The notes under the pieces: generated by a model
What the model was told of the DNA's origin: nothing
Database searches by the model: none
What the model saw: only the letters and a program-made list of their open reading frames with translations
Shown: in pieces, positions 24,317 through 33,267 of the stretch
Position numbering within the stretch: the stretch's first letter is position 1
Layout of the letters: each line of letters starts with the position of its first letter
Position numbers and translations under genes: made by a program
NCBI GenBank assembly: GCA_023488905.1
Contig: JAMDCQ010000017.1
Location: 38,778-102,777 of the forward strand
DNA: 64,000 bases
Direction: 5' to 3'
Source of the DNA: Candidatus Bathyarchaeota archaeon
Lineage (GTDB): Archaea; Thermoproteota; Bathyarchaeia; Bathyarchaeales; Bathycorpusculaceae

Positions 24317-25803
24317 CTTCTTAAGCGCATTTTAACTTTAACCTTGGTTCTGCTTACCCAATTTAAAACTGGGAATAGCGGCTTCTTGACAAATTCAGGC
24401 AGGGCATCCTTGAGTTCCCTATGTAAACCCAAACGTATAGCTAACCTGCCCTTGCTTGTGAGGGGTATGTAGTATCGTTTGATTAGGAACTTGACGAAGC
24501 CGTTGTTGTCTTTGAAGCGATCAAGCGAAGGGTGGTTGCCGATGCGTCCATACATTAGCCACCGCTGCCCTCTACCGGCGCAGACTTCTACTGCCTTGGC
24601 AAGTAAAGCGTTGTTTACGGCTTTGTCCCAGTGCTTCTGCAACGAAAGAATGTTTGAAGTGATGGCGATGTTGTCGCCGTAAACTAGTTGAATAAACCCT
24701 ATCAATTCGCCATCTAAGTAAGCGCCTACGAACGTGTTGTTTTTAGAGGCGTACATGTTGCCCTTGACTAGCTCTAAAGATTCGCCGTAATGTGAGAATG
24801 CTCTTTCTTGTCTGATGGGGGTTTCGTTGTAGATTTTCCAGATACCCTCAGCCAACGCGTCGGATGCTTCGACTACAGCGATTTTAACGCCTTCTTTTTC
24901 GGCTTTTCTTATCATGTTGCGGGTTTTCTTGCCAACCATCTGCAACCATTCAGGGTAGGTTTTTATTTCAAGCAACCCGACATTATCGTCTTCTCCCCTC
25001 CAGTTGACCAAAGGATTTTGGGTGGGGCAACACCATTTACGGTCAAGGAAAGTGTAAACATCCACACCGCGCTCCTTGAGTTTCTCAAGGAATTCGTTAG
25101 TTGACCAGGCGTTTTTCTCGTATTCCTGTACATCGTGGGCTATCTTGAAAAAAGACTTCTTTTTTACGCTTAAGGTGTTAAGGTCGGTGTCAACTTTTAA
25201 AATTGATTTGAGCAAATCGTAAACTGGCCCTCTTTGACTCTTCTCTGTACTCTTAAAGAGCCATTCGGGATGAAAAGACAACACAACACCCTGAGCAATC
25301 CATTCCTCTACGAGCACAGCCATTTTTTCAAAACCGTACTTGTAGCGGTCTCTATCTATACTGAGAGTTTTTGGCTTCTCATTTTGAAAATCCATCAACG
25401 AGAAATCGCTTGGAATGACTATTTGTGGTCCTTTGCTTTTACGGCCCCATAATAATCTAGCAATTCTTCCCTCTGTACCGTGGATAGTGTAGTATTCTAC
25501 TTTGCGGTTCGTTTCTTTCTCTAATTTTTTCCATTCTTCTATGGGCTTGTTTGCCACATGAAGCGCTATTTCATGCCGCTGAGGGTTCAGTTGTTCAAGC
25601 AATTTTTTATCTGGCATGGTGTAGGGAGTGAAGAACCAGTAGCCCCTGACCTCTCTTGGCGATTCGTTTATCATTCTTGCAATGATGTGGGCGTTTGCGA
25701 GGTAGTCTTTGCCTTTTTTGGTTTTGATCCTTAGGGCTACCTGCAGGAAGCTTTTTGCCCTTGATTGATATGGGTAATCGACGTCGATTCTTAGTTTAAT
25801 CAT
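24313..25803 (-). CDS. Polysaccharide deacetylase-like domain fused to a FemAB/GNAT acyltransferase domain
   Basis: This 496-residue protein has two parts. Residues 1 to about 230 look like a NodB-type deacetylase fold: an N-terminal LRIDVDYPYQSRAKS, HEIALHVANKP, and VVLSFHPEWLFK as the late His motif. Residues 265-480 look like a FemAB-type GNAT fold, with VGKKTRNMIRKAEKEGV, TFVGAYLDGELIGFIQLV and LMYGRIGNHPSLDRFK. Fusions of this sort are found in exopolysaccharide clusters, where the GNAT part may add an amino acid or acyl group to a glycan. It opens the surface-glycan island. The substrate is unknown. Confidence 0.72.
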   Translation of the reverse strand: MIKLRIDVDYPYQSRAKSFLQVALRIKTKKGKDYLANAHIIARMINESPREVRGYWFFTPYTMPDKKLLEQLNPQRHEIALHVANKPIEEWKKLEKETNRKVEYYTIHGTEGRIARLLWGRKSKGPQIVIPSDFSLMDFQNEKPKTLSIDRDRYKYGFEKMAVLVEEWIAQGVVLSFHPEWLFKSTEKSQRGPVYDLLKSILKVDTDLNTLSVKKKSFFKIAHDVQEYEKNAWSTNEFLEKLKERGVDVYTFLDRKWCCPTQNPLVNWRGEDDNVGLLEIKTYPEWLQMVGKKTRNMIRKAEKEGVKIAVVEASDALAEGIWKIYNETPIRQERAFSHYGESLELVKGNMYASKNNTFVGAYLDGELIGFIQLVYGDNIAITSNILSLQKHWDKAVNNALLAKAVEVCAGRGQRWLMYGRIGNHPSLDRFKDNNGFVKFLIKRYYIPLTSKGRLAIRLGLHRELKDALPEFVKKPLFPVLNWVSRTKVKVKMRLRS

Positions 25804-25976
25804 TGCCTACTCAATTGCCAACTAAGGGACACTTTTTTAGTTATAAACCCTCTGCACCTATACCTTTTGTGGCACTCAACTTGGTAATCACACATTAAGT
25901 GCAGGGTCGCTTCAAGGTGTTTTAGACGTTAAGCACTTATACTAAAGCCAGTGTCTCTAATTCAGGATAGTAAGTA

Positions 25977-27011
25977 ATGGCTAAACAATCAAGCAACTCG
26001 GTTAATCTTAACTCGGCTAGCCAACCTAAAGTGGTCATTATCATCCTAAATTGGAACGGCTGGAAAAACACAATTGAATGCCTGGAAAGCCTCTACCAAA
26101 TTGATTACCCGAAGTACACAATTATCTTAGTTGACAACGGATCGAAAGATGGCTCAATACAGCAAATAAGAAATTATGCTGAAGGAAAAAGCAAGGTCGA
26201 ATCCACCTTCTTTGAATATGACCCTACCAACAAACCAATTAAACTGTTTAAGCAACCAGAAAATGTTACCTTCGACTTTAACAAAGAGTTAGTATTAATC
26301 GAGAACCCCATGAATTATGGTTTCGCTACAGGAACCAACATTGCCCTCAAATATGCACAGAAGCAGCATACAGATTACGCGCTTCTATTGAACAACGATA
26401 TCGTAGTCGATAAGCATTTTCTCTCCAGACTGATTTTAGAAGCAGAAAAAAATCCTGAAATCGGCATTGCAGGCCCCACCCTTTACCAATACAAGCGACC
26501 AGCTACTGTGGACTTCGCCGGAGAAAACCTAACGCTCTGGCGCGTCAAAGGAAAAGAATATACAACGACTTCAACCCGGCCAAGGGAAGTGGATAAAATT
26601 GAAGGCTCATGCATGCTTATCAAACGAGTTGTCTTGGATAAAGTTGGTCTTCTATATACTAAATTCTGGACGTACTGGGAAGAAACCGACTTGTGCTTTA
26701 GAGCAAAAAAAGCGGGTTACAGGGTTGTTTACGTACCCGAATCGATGGTGTGGCATAAAGTAGCTCAGTCAATCGGTGGCGAAGGCAACCTAAGACGTGA
26801 ATACTACCTTAACCGGAATCGTCTCCTGTTTGCACGAAGAAACCTAAGTTGGAACAATCAAGCAAAGTTTTTGGTGTACTTTTTTGGGTTTGAGTTGTGG
26901 CTCAAAGTAGCGGTGGAGTTGAAGCATCATACCCTTGCGGGTGCATTCATGTGGCTTAGGGCAAGTTTTGATGGTTTGCGCATGTACTTGGACCCCAGAA
27001 ATGCACCTTGA
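25977..27011 (+). CDS. GT2 glycosyltransferase (rhamnosyltransferase-like)
   Basis: The 344-residue GT-A enzyme has VVIIILNWNGWKNTIECLESL at the N terminus, LVDNGSKDGS, and ENPMNYGFATGTNIAL. The metal-binding motif is seen as LLNNDIVVDK, and YWEETDLCFRAKKAGYRVVYVP forms the acceptor ED motif. This order is typical of the WbbL/rhamnosyltransferase-like GT2 subgroup that acts on lipid-linked glycans at the cytoplasmic face. The C terminus has an amphipathic segment but no clear membrane helix. It belongs to the glycan island but is convergent with the GT4 gene that follows. Confidence 0.86.
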   Translation: MAKQSSNSVNLNSASQPKVVIIILNWNGWKNTIECLESLYQIDYPKYTIILVDNGSKDGSIQQIRNYAEGKSKVESTFFEYDPTNKPIKLFKQPENVTFDFNKELVLIENPMNYGFATGTNIALKYAQKQHTDYALLLNNDIVVDKHFLSRLILEAEKNPEIGIAGPTLYQYKRPATVDFAGENLTLWRVKGKEYTTTSTRPREVDKIEGSCMLIKRVVLDKVGLLYTKFWTYWEETDLCFRAKKAGYRVVYVPESMVWHKVAQSIGGEGNLRREYYLNRNRLLFARRNLSWNNQAKFLVYFFGFELWLKVAVELKHHTLAGAFMWLRASFDGLRMYLDPRNAP

Positions 27012-27018
27012 GCAATCG

Positions 27019-28224
27019 TTAGGTGCTTGCGGATAAAACTTTACGGTAGATGTCGATATGTCTCTGTGCGATGGTGCTCCATTTGGTAGCATTCCACATA
27101 TCCAAGCATTTAGTTTTGAGCGCCTCTCGACGTTGGTTGTCAGAGAGCAGAATCTGAAGTTTTAGGTAGAGGTCTTTTGGATCGTTTGCTTTGAAGAGCT
27201 CTAAGCAGCCATATTGGTCGAAGACTTCTTTAAAGGCGTCTAAATCTGATGCCAAAGTCGGCACTCTGTAAGCCATCAGCAAATGCAGTACGCCGCTGTC
27301 CGTTACGTACCGGTAGGGAAGAATTGCTACATCGGTTGCGTTAAGAATCTCCCCCAAATCGGGCAGAAACCCTGTAAAGGTGACTCTATCTAAGCAGTTA
27401 TATTGATTCGAAAGTTCTTTGAGTCTTTTAAGGTAGAGTTCATCTTGAAGATTTTGGGGTCCGCCAGCAACGACTAACTGAACATTTTTATCTATCTGGG
27501 GTAGCAGGGGTATAACTAAATCATGCCCCTTCTTAGGCGTCACAAACCCCAAAATAGTCACAACTGTTTTGCCCTGTAACCCAAACTTCGCCTTCGCCTG
27601 CTCCTTACTAAGGGATATGGGTTGTTCATAACTGCCATGCGGAATAACCCGAAGCTTAGAAGATTCTACACCGTATAGGGTTTGCATAAGTCGCTTGCTT
27701 TCTTTGGTATGTACAACGATTAGGTCAGAGGTAGAAAAAATCAGCTTATCAAGCAGGTTCGTGTAGAACCCGCTTGCCCCGCCCGTAGTTACATTTTTTC
27801 TTGGTTCATGAATCGTGGTCACAACTCTCCGGTTTCCCATGGCAAGCCCTACATAGAAAGGCAAAGCTGAGAACGCGGTCAGGGTTTTTCTACCAATCTT
27901 TAAGCTTGGGAAGATGCCATACTCAAACTGAACATGCACCAAATCCCGCGAGCGCCCAACTATGTAGCCCAAAATTTTGAAGTATGGATTTAACGCATGA
28001 ATTTTGGGCACAACGGTGACGTATATGCCCGCTTTTTTTCTCAGTTCCCCAGCTAAAAAATGTGTGTAGGTTGCTATGCCGCATTCCTTGTTCCAGGAGG
28101 TAACTAAACTTATTGTCAAAAAAGCTTTTGAGGAAATATTAATGCGTTTTTTTCGTTTGTTATGGGCTATCCGCAGGTAGAGGTTACCTAAAAATTTTGG
28201 AATCCTCTTAATCATGAAGATCAC
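27019..28224 (-). CDS. GT4 family glycosyltransferase
   Basis: The 401-residue GT-B protein has an N-terminal acceptor domain (ISLVTSWNKECGIATYTHFLA, about residues 38-58) and a C-terminal nucleotide-sugar domain. The latter contains VTILGFVTPKKGHD, LVVAGGPQNLQDELY, VTFTGFLPDLGEI and a region around ATDVAILPYRYVTDSGVLHLL that supplies the GT4 E-x7-E-equivalent site. It probably adds a hexose in surface glycan synthesis. The donor is unknown. The first 30 residues are basic and partly hydrophobic, which may associate it with the membrane. Confidence 0.85.
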   Translation of the reverse strand: MIFMIKRIPKFLGNLYLRIAHNKRKKRINISSKAFLTISLVTSWNKECGIATYTHFLAGELRKKAGIYVTVVPKIHALNPYFKILGYIVGRSRDLVHVQFEYGIFPSLKIGRKTLTAFSALPFYVGLAMGNRRVVTTIHEPRKNVTTGGASGFYTNLLDKLIFSTSDLIVVHTKESKRLMQTLYGVESSKLRVIPHGSYEQPISLSKEQAKAKFGLQGKTVVTILGFVTPKKGHDLVIPLLPQIDKNVQLVVAGGPQNLQDELYLKRLKELSNQYNCLDRVTFTGFLPDLGEILNATDVAILPYRYVTDSGVLHLLMAYRVPTLASDLDAFKEVFDQYGCLELFKANDPKDLYLKLQILLSDNQRREALKTKCLDMWNATKWSTIAQRHIDIYRKVLSAST

Positions 28225-28294
28225 TGAAGGAAACCAAAGCCCTTTCCATTTGGCATCTCAAACCAAATCGGCGTTGCAAGCATTTAATTCTTTC

Positions 28295-28861
28295 TTAGCA
28301 TTTCCAGTAAGCGTATTTGACGCAGCCATATCCTTTCATGCAAGCTGTGTTAGTTGTGTTAATTCGCCATCCTGCCGCCTTGAATTTGTCGCATAACTGT
28401 AAACCATGAACCTCTATTGCAGCTGGCGTATCCAGCTCGACGCCAAGCAATACTTCTTCGTAACCTTCAATATCCATTTTCAGAAAATCGTGAGGAAGCT
28501 GGAGATGTTTCAACTCAAACTTGTTGTTTATCGCTGTCACTCTACCGTGATGTTTACGTTGATTGAACGCAAGATACCCGTATGCTTCAGGTTCTGGTTC
28601 AATACAAACAACCTTGGAAGCGCCATGCTGCAAAAAAAACATCGCTGTCTCACCCTCGCCTGCCCCGACATCCAGAACAACTTTACCGCGCAAATCAATC
28701 GGAAGATAATTCTTTTCCCAATCATGCGTCTCACTATGAAGCATGCTCATACGATAATCGCTAAAACGCCATCCGTTTACCCAGTTCGCTACGTTTTTTT
28801 TATGCTGAATTTCAATCATGTAGTTTTGAACTGTTCTAGCGAACGGTATTTTTAGCTTCAC
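28295..28861 (-). CDS. FkbM-like SAM-dependent methyltransferase
   Basis: The 188-residue protein carries the class I SAM motif VVLDVGAGEGETAMFFLQHGA (about residues 57-77), motif II with the acidic loop VCIEPEPEAYG, and FLKMDIEGYEEVLLG. The last of these is the diagnostic KxDxEGxE block of the FkbM family, which methylates hydroxyls, often on glycans. It is shorter than typical FkbM proteins (about 230-280) at both ends but retains the whole catalytic core. It sits among glycosyltransferases, so a methylated sugar in the surface glycan is the likely product. Confidence 0.8.
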   Translation of the reverse strand: MKLKIPFARTVQNYMIEIQHKKNVANWVNGWRFSDYRMSMLHSETHDWEKNYLPIDLRGKVVLDVGAGEGETAMFFLQHGASKVVCIEPEPEAYGYLAFNQRKHHGRVTAINNKFELKHLQLPHDFLKMDIEGYEEVLLGVELDTPAAIEVHGLQLCDKFKAAGWRINTTNTACMKGYGCVKYAYWKC

Positions 28862-29037
28862 TGTTAGGTTCCTGCCTGTAAATAATTGATTTCCGTATAT
28901 AGCTCTTGTCTTGGCACACGCCTTTTAAGCAGCATACAATCCCAATGAGCACTGGTTTGCAGGTAAGTGCTTTTGCGTCTAAATGATATCTTTAAATTCT
29001 GAACCGAATAACTCCTTAAAAGATCAAAGTGGCAAGC

Positions 29038-30207
29038 ATGAAAATCTCGGTATTCTTCGACCTTTATGATCCCTTGCACGAAAATAAGGACCTTGGTCAA
29101 ATCCCAATGGGCCTAATAGAAAATGGCGTAAATTCAAGTGTTATCACAGTAACCAAAAAGGCACTCGACAGCCACCACCCCAAATTCCAAGTCTATCACA
29201 ACGAGTTAGAGGAGTTTTATAAACAAGATTTTTGGACAAAAAACGATTCCGACGTAATCATCGCATATCCGCTACAAGGCGCGCTGTATTCGCCTTTAAT
29301 TGAAAAAATGAAGTTGGGCGGCAAAAAAGTCCTGCTCAAATTTGACAGCGACGGCAGATTTCACTTTCCTCTCCAAAGAACCTACTTTAGAATCCCGCTA
29401 CGGGAACGACTGACCCCCAGAAATATCCTAAGCGATCTGTATTGGCGCGTATCCCCAAAACGGCTGAAGCGACGGCGCCACACAAAGGTCGCTCACGAGT
29501 CGATCCGCCAAATTGAACTCAGCGATGGCGCAATCATCGAAAGCCCCGACGCCCTTGCAAACCTCAATTACTTCTTGACAGCTTGGGGGAGAAGCGACCT
29601 TATCAAAAAAACACATTTTGTACCCAACCCAGTGGGGTCTGAATACGTAGAGGGAGAGATTGGTGAAAAAGAGAACATAGTGCTCTCGTTTGGGCGATGG
29701 GATGATTTTAGGCAGAAAAATACTCGCGTTATGGCGGAAACGATTGTTGAATTTTTAAGGCAGAGACCTGATTTTCAGTCAGTGATTTTTGGGGCAGGAA
29801 CTGATTTAGTGAAATCTTTTCTGCAGGATGCCCCTGAAGGAATCAAATCACGAATTGAAATCTTGGGGTTTGTGGAACAAGCTAAAATTAAGGAACTCTT
29901 AGGTGTATCCAAAATCTTTTTTGTGCCCTCACGATGGGAAAGCTTCTCGATTTCGTCTGCAGAGGCTCTTTGTATGGGTTGCTCCATAGTTGGAACACCC
30001 GTAGAAGCATTAAGATACCTGTCTATGCAGGGATTCTCTGGCAGCATAGCCCCTTCTTTTCATAAGGAAGCCATTTTAGCTGCTCTCCTTCAAGATGCCG
30101 CCAAATGGGACAACGGCAGCTATGACCCTCAAAAAATCGCTTTGTACTGGAGACCTAAATTAGACCGCAAAACTGTAGCTAAAAGTATAGCAAACTTGGT
30201 AACCTAA
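29038..30207 (+). CDS. GT4 family glycosyltransferase
   Basis: About 389 residues from the ATG at 29038; a GTG nine bases upstream is in frame but less likely. The GT-B layout has a short N-terminal domain (KISVFFDLYDPLHENKDLG) and a better conserved donor domain. The donor domain contains VLSFGRWDDFRQKNTRVMAE, FQSVIFGAGTDLVKSF, IEILGFVEQAKIKELLG and the acidic PSRWESFSISSAEALCMGC, the E-x7-E motif of GT4 retaining enzymes. It is divergent from the FkbM gene, from which it is separated by about 180 bases, and belongs to the same glycan island. The donor sugar is unknown. Confidence 0.85.
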   Translation: MKISVFFDLYDPLHENKDLGQIPMGLIENGVNSSVITVTKKALDSHHPKFQVYHNELEEFYKQDFWTKNDSDVIIAYPLQGALYSPLIEKMKLGGKKVLLKFDSDGRFHFPLQRTYFRIPLRERLTPRNILSDLYWRVSPKRLKRRRHTKVAHESIRQIELSDGAIIESPDALANLNYFLTAWGRSDLIKKTHFVPNPVGSEYVEGEIGEKENIVLSFGRWDDFRQKNTRVMAETIVEFLRQRPDFQSVIFGAGTDLVKSFLQDAPEGIKSRIEILGFVEQAKIKELLGVSKIFFVPSRWESFSISSAEALCMGCSIVGTPVEALRYLSMQGFSGSIAPSFHKEAILAALLQDAAKWDNGSYDPQKIALYWRPKLDRKTVAKSIANLVT

Positions 30208-30233
30208 AACTGTGTGGATACCAAGCGCCGCAG

Positions 30234-31364
30234 TCAATTTTCTTTCATTAAAGCTTCAACATGCGACCAGACTGCGCTCTCAAACGCCTGCGGAGTTAAA
30301 GTGGCGATTTTGCTCCATAACTCTTTGCGTTTATACTCCCAGACGTTCTCGGCTTCCATGTAACGCAGGATTTTCTCTTTTAGGTCATCGATGTTTTGCC
30401 ATCGGTACTGAGGGGGGATGAATTCTTTCATGCCTCCGCTGTCATGCACCACCGCCACGCACCCACTTGCCAACCCCTCCACGGGGGCGATGCCGAAGTG
30501 TTCCCCCTCCATGAGATGCACATAGATGCGGCTGTCCTGCAGCAACTCAAGCAAGTCCGCTGTAGGCAGATTGGTTTTGAGGGTGTAATTTGAGGGCAGG
30601 TTCTGTGAGAATCGTTCAAACCACGGTTTTTCTGCCTCTATTAAACCGCCGACGCTGGCAAACTCGAACTGCGGCAGGTCTGCGGCGAGTTGTTTGAGGA
30701 TTTCATGCCGCTTCGCTGGAATAAAGCGCGCCACATACACCACGCGTTTGCGGCGCTGCGAGAGCGGTTTATCACACCAAAACTTCTCAAGGTTCACGGG
30801 TGGATAAACGACGACGGGGTCTTTGACGCCATGTGTTTTCCAGAGTGCGGTAAGGGCTTCTTTGGTGTAGTTGCTGTTGCAGAAAACCAAATCCAACTTG
30901 TCGATGCCCTGCTCCACCCAATGCTTAAACAGCCACAAATACAGCCTACGTTTGAGGGTTCCTCGGTTGTAGTCATAGTGTATTTCTGGGAAGTGTACGT
31001 AGGCGATGTTTTTTTTGGCTTTGTTGAGGAAGACTGGTTCGAAGGGTGAGCTGGATTGGGTTGAGAAGAGGTAATCGTAGTTTAGTTGGTTGCGGTATTT
31101 TTTGAGGAGTTTGGCGAAGTTTCGGTGGCGCTTGTAGATGGTGAAGGGCGGTTTTTCTTCGGTACGGTGCCCCAACGAGTGTATGGTGACCTGTTTGGGG
31201 AAGGCTTCGCCGACGATGTCGCGGTACTTGACTGCGTCGAAGTCAAAAGTTAACAACTCCACATCTTGGCCGTGGCTGAGCAGGGTTTTGATTACGTTGT
31301 GGCAGACTCTTTCTCCTCCGCCGTAGATGTCGAGGTATGGGTGAACCACCAGGAACTTCGCCAA
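30234..31364 (-). CDS. GT4 glycosyltransferase, ALG11-like
   Basis: The 376-residue GT-B enzyme starts AKFLVVHPYLDIYGGGERVC, the glycine-rich acceptor loop of mannosyltransferases such as Alg11/PimA. It continues with VVYVARFIPAKRHEIL and the donor-site stretch YVHLMEGEHFGIAPVEGLASGC, in which the E-x7-E motif is intact. A nearby KKNIAYVHFPEIHYDYNRG segment resembles the Alg11 group, which adds alpha-1,2-mannose to lipid-linked oligosaccharide. This enzyme may therefore act on the archaeal N-glycan precursor. The assignment to ALG11 is by similarity of motifs only. Confidence 0.83.
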   Translation of the reverse strand: MAKFLVVHPYLDIYGGGERVCHNVIKTLLSHGQDVELLTFDFDAVKYRDIVGEAFPKQVTIHSLGHRTEEKPPFTIYKRHRNFAKLLKKYRNQLNYDYLFSTQSSSPFEPVFLNKAKKNIAYVHFPEIHYDYNRGTLKRRLYLWLFKHWVEQGIDKLDLVFCNSNYTKEALTALWKTHGVKDPVVVYPPVNLEKFWCDKPLSQRRKRVVYVARFIPAKRHEILKQLAADLPQFEFASVGGLIEAEKPWFERFSQNLPSNYTLKTNLPTADLLELLQDSRIYVHLMEGEHFGIAPVEGLASGCVAVVHDSGGMKEFIPPQYRWQNIDDLKEKILRYMEAENVWEYKRKELWSKIATLTPQAFESAVWSHVEALMKEN

Positions 31365-31502
31365 AGCGTTTCAGTCTCTTTTCTATTGGGTTGTCTCAAC
31401 CTTTTCTTTTGGCAACTAAAGAAGTTTACTAGCCACAGAGCGCGCCGTGTTTAGCAAGATATATACGCGGGCATGGAAAGTTGGTAGTAGGATGGCGCTT
31501 CG

Positions 31503-32909
31503 GTGAAACAGGTCAAAAACGTAGCCAAACAGAAGAAGCTTAAAGTGGTTTTTGCTGACCCCCCGTTTGGGAAAGAAGCAAAAGGGGAAGCGGTTACCGA
31601 GTCACCGAACCTGGGGATTCTCTACATAATCGGCTTCGCCAGAGAGCGCCTCCCAGATGTTCAATTCACTTATCTTGAGCCCTTCCTCTCGATGGACGAG
31701 CACTTGCAAAAAGTCAAGGAAGTTAAACCCGATGTCTACGCCATCTCCTTCACCACTCCGAGAAGAGACCTCGCTTTTGAAACCATAGCGAAAGTTAAGG
31801 CGCTGGGTTTGGACATGCTTATGGTTGCTGGCGGAGCGCATCCCACAATCGACCCAGAGGACGTCCTCAAAAACACCGCCATCGACGTCTGTATCGTGGG
31901 TGAAGGCGAAGAAACCACAACCGAGCTAATCAAGAAAGTCCAAGCCAACGAATCGATAACCGACGTCGCTGGCACGGTTAACCGCCAGAAAAACAACGGC
32001 CTGCGCCCCCTGCTAACCGACATCGACTTCTTCCCCGCATGGGACATAATCGATTTCGAAAACTACGATGTCGCCGTAGCCAAAAAGAAACGCATGGCCT
32101 ACCTGCTGCCTATCCGCGGCTGCCCCAACTACTGCACCTACTGCAGCAACCCCGTCTGGAAACTGGAGAAACCGTGGATTCGGCAGCGGTCTCCCAGAAA
32201 CATCGCTGAAGAAATCCGCTACCTGTACGGCAGGGGTATCCGTGAAATCTACATCCGCAGCGACACGTTTAACGTGGATATTAAGTGGTGTTTGCAGGTT
32301 TGTGACGAAATCGAAAAGCTGGGCCTCAAGGGCTTGACTTTTCAATGTAACCTCCGAGCAAACAAGTTAACCGATGAATTAGCAAAACGCCTACATGACA
32401 TCCACCTTTGGCTGGCACATATCGGATTGGAATCCGCCAACGACCGCGTACTCAAAGGCATCGGCAAAAACGCCCTCCAAGCCGACAACATCCGCACCCT
32501 CGAACTTCTAAAGAAGCACCACATCAAAGTCTACGGGTTCCTCATGCTCTACAACGCCTGGGAAGCAGACGGCAAACTCGAATACGAAACCCCCCAGGAA
32601 GTCAACAACACATTAGAATTCGCCAAAAACTGCCTCCGCGACAACCTCATCGAATACATCTCCTGGTCCATCACCAACCCCATCATCGGCAGCAAACTCT
32701 ACCACATAGCCAAAAAATACGACATCGCCACCCACAACGTCAAAATCGGCAACTGCATGCGACTCCCCGGCATCAGTGAGCAGCAAATGGTAGAGCACGT
32801 CAAACAGGGCATGATACTGCAACTACTAAACGGCATACAGAAAGGCATGATAACCAAAAAAGGCTACAAACGCGCCGCACAGAAGGCAGTAAAAATACTC
32901 AACATGTAA
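31503..32909 (+). CDS. B12-binding-domain radical SAM protein
   Basis: The 468-residue protein has an N-terminal cobalamin-binding Rossmann domain (about residues 10-145: KVVFADPPFG, ISFTTPRRDLA, VAGGAHPTIDPED, CIVGEGEETTTEL). It is followed by a radical SAM barrel with the cluster motif IRGCPNYCTYCSNPVW (CxxxCxxC, about residue 205). Such enzymes perform methylations or rearrangements on unreactive carbons, commonly in lipid, antibiotic or bacteriochlorophyll pathways. The start is GTG at 31503 with AGGATGG upstream. It closes the glycan island, so it could modify a lipid or sugar there. The substrate is not predictable. Confidence 0.86.
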   Translation: MKQVKNVAKQKKLKVVFADPPFGKEAKGEAVTESPNLGILYIIGFARERLPDVQFTYLEPFLSMDEHLQKVKEVKPDVYAISFTTPRRDLAFETIAKVKALGLDMLMVAGGAHPTIDPEDVLKNTAIDVCIVGEGEETTTELIKKVQANESITDVAGTVNRQKNNGLRPLLTDIDFFPAWDIIDFENYDVAVAKKKRMAYLLPIRGCPNYCTYCSNPVWKLEKPWIRQRSPRNIAEEIRYLYGRGIREIYIRSDTFNVDIKWCLQVCDEIEKLGLKGLTFQCNLRANKLTDELAKRLHDIHLWLAHIGLESANDRVLKGIGKNALQADNIRTLELLKKHHIKVYGFLMLYNAWEADGKLEYETPQEVNNTLEFAKNCLRDNLIEYISWSITNPIIGSKLYHIAKKYDIATHNVKIGNCMRLPGISEQQMVEHVKQGMILQLLNGIQKGMITKKGYKRAAQKAVKILNM

Positions 32910-33217
32910 CTTCAGTGAGCAGATATCGTTTGCAACACCACCACTTTACAGCTGATTTTCTTCTTTAGTAGTTATTGCAGAAAACCCTATGGACAACAAC
33001 AACCAACAAGACGCCCAGCAAACTGAGTTTTGCCATCTGAGTCAGGTTTGGATTGCACTTCAGAAGTGCAAGTAGTCACAGGCAACAGAGCCCACTTGGT
33101 TTAATCAAAAGCGGAAATGTTTAGATTATTCAAGAACGTTGGTTGATGTAAGGCTTGTCGTCTAATTTTTACATAAAGCATTTAAGTAAAAATCGCCCGA
33201 TTGGTCGGCAATGGTTC
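32910..33217. other. Intergenic stretch without a supported gene
   Basis: This 308-base stretch lies between the radical SAM gene and the restriction-modification pair. The only frame of note is a 28-codon Gln/Asn-rich one from the ATG at 32989 to the TAG at 33075 (MDNNNQQDAQQTEF and so on), which has no ribosome-binding site and resembles nothing I know. Base composition shifts toward A+T from about 33090 onward, which I take as the left edge of the accessory zone. I see no tRNA or repeat here. Confidence 0.4.
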
Positions 33218-33267
33218 ATGTCTAAATTAGAAAAGAAAATAATGATGCCTACAAAAAAATCGAGCCA

